The position numbers and the translations under genes are program-made. Below, in pieces: positions 5,096 to 7,859 of a stretch of DNA of 7,859 nucleotides. This DNA comes from UBA1146 sp050256555 (GTDB taxonomy: Bacteria; Planctomycetota; UBA8108; UBA1146). How positions within the stretch are numbered: the stretch's first letter is position 1; each line of letters starts with the position of its first letter. Under the pieces are notes generated by a model. The model was not told the DNA's origin, ran no database searches, and saw only the letters and a list, made by a program, of their open reading frames with translations. The stretch covers positions 1 to 7,859 of the forward strand of contig JBBWWC010000040.1 in the NCBI GenBank assembly GCA_050256555.1, in the 5' to 3' direction.

Positions 5096-7859
5096 ATGAC
5101 AAAACCCAGTACTCAAATCTCAGCGCGAGCACAAGGCTCTCGGATTTTTGCGACACTTTCGGTTCTGTGCCTCGTGGCTCCTGTAGTGATCGGAAATCTC
5201 CAGCTCGATCACTCAGGACTCGGCCCATTGATCATCAATGAGGATTTACCGGAGGGACTTCCACACGCCAATGAAGGCGCCCTGGAAGGTCCAGGCTGGC
5301 ATGATGAATCCCTGACTACTGTCAACAACATCCGTCAGGAGGACCAGCTAAGAAGTGGTGGCTCCTTTGACATCCCGACCGGCGGCCGTCCCAGCCCGCT
5401 GTTCAATGCTCAACCTTATGTTCAAAAGCTGGTTCGATTTGAAGAATTCGGCACCACGAACAATCAAATCTCTTTACTGCCGCAGACTCCGTTTCCCGGA
5501 ACCAGTTCAGGTTACGGTGATGGACCAACCAGTGGCGGGGTCGATGCCGACGGACTTCCGTTGCCGGGACAGCTAGGTGCCCATCAATGCCCAGACACCA
5601 ATGACATCGAGCCGTTTCTCGATCAACTCTTTTCGATTCCCACTCTTCGACATTCTAACGATTACGAGGAGAACCCATGGCGCAGTCGAATCGAAGATTA
5701 CCTCGGTCGATCCTGTGACTTTTTACCGGCTGAAGGAAGACCGCCAGGAGAAGGATGGGCCCACCAACGCTGGGCAGAATTTCCACCTCAACGTGTCTTC
5801 CAAACCATGATCACTGGCGCCAGAACCAACCAGGGCTTCCGTGGTCACTTGCAAGATCATCAGTACGCACATGGAAGTATCGTCGGAGATAGTGAGTTTG
5901 GCCCCGGCGGCTTATACTACCAAACCTACGAAAATCCCGATGGCCTCAGTTCCGGCACCACAGCTGGACTCGCTCCTCAGTTCCATCCGCAGATGCCTGT
6001 GCAGGACCCTCTGGCGCTGTGGACATTTGACGGTACTTTCCCTCCCAAACTTTTAAAAGTTCGATACGGCGAACCTGTCTTGATGCGAGCCTGGAATGGA
6101 TTACCCATCGATCCTTCCGCCAATCGAGGATTTGGACTTCATACGATCACAATACATGAACACAATGGTCACAATCCGGCCGAAAGTGACGGTTACGCCA
6201 ACGCTTTCTTCTTCCCTGGACAATACTACGACTACCGGTGGCCAGTGATTCTGGCCGGCCATGACAGCATCAACACAGATGCGACCGATCCACGTGCCGG
6301 CATGCCCGATGGCAACGGCGGAATCATCAACATTCCTGGTGATTACCGGGAAACGATGAGCAGCCATTGGTTCCATGACCACATGCTCGATTTCACGGCA
6401 CAGAATGTCTACAAAGGCGTCGCTGCGATGATGAACTACTACAGTTCCATCGATCGAGGTAACGAATCCATCGATGACGGAGTCAATCTGCGTATGCCGA
6501 GTGGCAGTAGCCTCGACTGGGGTAACCGCGATTACGACGTAAACCTGGTCATTGCCGATAAAGCCTGGGATGAAGAAGGCCAGCTCTGGTTCAACCCTTT
6601 CAACAGCGACGGTTTCATGGGCGACCAGTTGTTGACCAACTGGCTCTACAAACCGTACCTGGATGTGCGGGCCCGTCGCTACCGCTTCAGGATCCTCAAT
6701 GGTTCTGTATCTCGTTACATGAAAATAGCGCTGGTCAATCAACAAGGAGATCGAGTTCCGTTCCACATGATTGCCAATGACGGCAACATCATGGAGCACT
6801 CGGTCGCCTTTGACGGAACGCTCGGAACTGAAGCGGGTGTACTCCCGACCCAGGCCATCGCAGAACGCTACGACATCATCGTCGATTTCAGTCAGTTTGA
6901 ACCCGGCGAAAAACTTTACTTCGTCAATCTGCTTGAACACAAAGGGGGCCGCAGACCGGAAAATGCGATCCCGCTCGAAGAGGTTTTGTCCGGTGAATAC
7001 AAGGCGATCCGTAAAAAGAACCGCTACAAAAAAGGCGATCCCTGCGTCGGTAAATTCCTCGAGTTGCGGGTCCATCAGTACGACAGTGTCGACCGGAGTA
7101 TGGATCCACAGGAATACATCTCCGGTCGAGAAAAGATGATTCCGCTGCCACATTCGACTGCCGAAGAGCTGGCCAATGCAACCCATCGAACCTTCTCCTT
7201 CGGTCGCTCCAGTGGTACCGATTCGGCGCCCTGGACCATCAAGACCGATGGTGGATCAGGCTTCACGATGGATCCACGTCGCCTGTCAGCAGCACCATCG
7301 AAAGGCGATCTGGAGATCTGGACCATCCGTAATGGCGGCAATGGTTGGAGCCATCCAGTTCACATTCATTTCGAGGAAGGAATCATCCTCAGCAAGGACG
7401 GTGAAGCGCCCCCCGAATGGGAAAAGTGGGCCCGAAAAGACGTGTACCGTATCGGTCGAATGGACGACAGCTGTCGTGAAATGGAGATTGCCCTGCGCTT
7501 CCGCGAGTTTGCTGGTAGCTACATGGAGCACTGTCACAACACGCAACACGAAGATAGGGCCATGTTACTACGCTGGGACATCGAGCAGCCCGGCCAGGTG
7601 ATGTTGATGCCGACCCCACTGCCTTCGTGGGAAGGGGTCGAATATGTCAACACCCAGGCTTTACCGACCTTCCGGATCGGAGATGGGGTCGGCCCGGAAA
7701 ACCCGGTCGCAGGCCAAAACAACAACAACAGCGGCGGCGGTAATAGCGGGAGCGGCAACAGCGGGAGCGGCAACAGCGGGAGCGGCAATCACGACGACGA
7801 TGACGACGATGACGACGACGATGACGACGATGACGACGACGATGACGACGATGATGACG
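5096..7859 (+). CDS. Large exported multicopper oxidase with poly-Asp tail (3' end cut)
   Basis: At least 921 residues, open to the window edge. Multicopper oxidases couple one-electron oxidation of a substrate to reduction of O2 to water. The N-terminus (MTKPSTQISARAQGSRIFATL, then hydrophobic to about residue 33) is a signal peptide or anchor. All four copper motifs are present: HEHNGH (354-359), HWFHDH (424-429), HPVHIH (753-758) and HCHNTQHEDRAM (812-823). The last gives the type 1 ligands Cys813 and His818 with Met823 as probable axial ligand, as in CotA-type enzymes; His753 would be the remaining type 1 ligand. The first cupredoxin begins near residue 305 (LALWTFDGTFPPKLL). About 270 residues precede it, including Cys165 and Cys207, and I cannot assign them to a domain. 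The tail (about 878-921) is Asn/Ser/Gly repeats and then at least 22 Asp in a row. The substrate is unknown; a metal such as Mn(II), or a phenolic, is conceivable. Catalytic competence looks intact. The start follows GGAG six bases upstream. Confidence 0.95.
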   Translation, partial: MTKPSTQISARAQGSRIFATLSVLCLVAPVVIGNLQLDHSGLGPLIINEDLPEGLPHANEGALEGPGWHDESLTTVNNIRQEDQLRSGGSFDIPTGGRPSPLFNAQPYVQKLVRFEEFGTTNNQISLLPQTPFPGTSSGYGDGPTSGGVDADGLPLPGQLGAHQCPDTNDIEPFLDQLFSIPTLRHSNDYEENPWRSRIEDYLGRSCDFLPAEGRPPGEGWAHQRWAEFPPQRVFQTMITGARTNQGFRGHLQDHQYAHGSIVGDSEFGPGGLYYQTYENPDGLSSGTTAGLAPQFHPQMPVQDPLALWTFDGTFPPKLLKVRYGEPVLMRAWNGLPIDPSANRGFGLHTITIHEHNGHNPAESDGYANAFFFPGQYYDYRWPVILAGHDSINTDATDPRAGMPDGNGGIINIPGDYRETMSSHWFHDHMLDFTAQNVYKGVAAMMNYYSSIDRGNESIDDGVNLRMPSGSSLDWGNRDYDVNLVIADKAWDEEGQLWFNPFNSDGFMGDQLLTNWLYKPYLDVRARRYRFRILNGSVSRYMKIALVNQQGDRVPFHMIANDGNIMEHSVAFDGTLGTEAGVLPTQAIAERYDIIVDFSQFEPGEKLYFVNLLEHKGGRRPENAIPLEEVLSGEYKAIRKKNRYKKGDPCVGKFLELRVHQYDSVDRSMDPQEYISGREKMIPLPHSTAEELANATHRTFSFGRSSGTDSAPWTIKTDGGSGFTMDPRRLSAAPSKGDLEIWTIRNGGNGWSHPVHIHFEEGIILSKDGEAPPEWEKWARKDVYRIGRMDDSCREMEIALRFREFAGSYMEHCHNTQHEDRAMLLRWDIEQPGQVMLMPTPLPSWEGVEYVNTQALPTFRIGDGVGPENPVAGQNNNNSGGGNSGSGNSGSGNSGSGNHDDDDDDDDDDDDDDDDDDDDDD
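7742..7786 (+). repeat. Three tandem 15-bp repeats coding Asn-Ser-Gly-Ser-Gly
   Basis: The unit AACAGCGGGAGCGGC occurs at 7757-7771 and 7772-7786 exactly, and at 7742-7756 with one change (AAT for AAC). It is in frame with the oxidase and codes a flexible linker after an Asn4-Ser-Gly3 stretch. Confidence 0.9.
7790..7859 (+). repeat. 21-bp tandem repeat coding poly-aspartate, reaching the window edge
   Basis: The unit is three GAC, one GAT, two GAC, one GAT. Copies lie at 7790-7810 (first codon CAC instead of GAC), 7811-7831 (exact) and 7832-7852 (exact), followed by GAT GAC and the cut. All are in frame with the oxidase and give 22 consecutive Asp codons (7793-7858), so the acidic tail arose by unit duplication and may vary in length. 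Confidence 0.9.

Noticed and set aside
4901..5241. Short open frames on both strands in and beside the divergent intergenic region
   Set aside because: No ribosome sites, no recognisable motifs, and overlap with the oxidase start. Better explained as non-coding DNA.
6101..7186. A 361-codon minus-strand open frame inside the oxidase gene
   Set aside because: It is fully antisense to a gene with all four copper motifs, has no ribosome site or family features, and its Val/Ile/Asp-rich composition reflects the complement of the oxidase codons.
7742..7859. CRISPR-like or satellite array at the right edge
   Set aside because: The repeats are contiguous, without spacers, and stay in frame with the oxidase. 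They are coding low-complexity repeats.

Overview
The window (about 54% GC by eye) looks like a chromosomal segment of an environmental bacterium, most likely Planctomycetota or a neighbouring group. The main reason is the C-terminus of the secreted protein at 3192-4676: a dockerin-like pair of Asp/Asn loops followed by a Cys-containing tail (APPAPFPSCG...TPDTLDC) that I associate with secreted planctomycete proteins. This is an inference from remembered family features; no search was run.

Layout. Left block, all minus strand, read from right to left: a zinc-dependent medium-chain dehydrogenase (3000-2044), a small cupin protein (1957-1379), an unassigned stretch of about 300 bp (1063-1378), a short putative lipoprotein (from 1062 or 936 down to 544), and the first 156 codons of recA (470 to the window edge). 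Middle: a secreted FG-GAP/VCBS beta-propeller with a dockerin-like tail on the minus strand (4676-3192). Right: a 419-bp divergent intergenic region (4677-5095), then a large plus-strand multicopper oxidase (5096 to the window edge) that runs off the end inside a poly-aspartate tail.

Function. The left block mixes housekeeping (RecA recombinase) with small-molecule metabolism (dehydrogenase plus cupin, possibly co-transcribed). The right block is a divergent pair of exported proteins. The oxidase has all four copper-ligand motifs, an unusually long region before its first recognisable cupredoxin motif, and a low-complexity tail made of a 15-bp repeat (Asn-Ser-Gly-Ser-Gly) followed by a 21-bp repeat coding only Asp. 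This is the most unusual item in the window.

No tRNA, rRNA, CRISPR array, insertion sequence or phage gene was seen. No multi-gene novel system can be demonstrated. The points most worth following are the oxidase with its repeat-coded acidic tail, the repeats and dyad in its upstream region, and a possible frameshifted gene remnant at 1085-1378.
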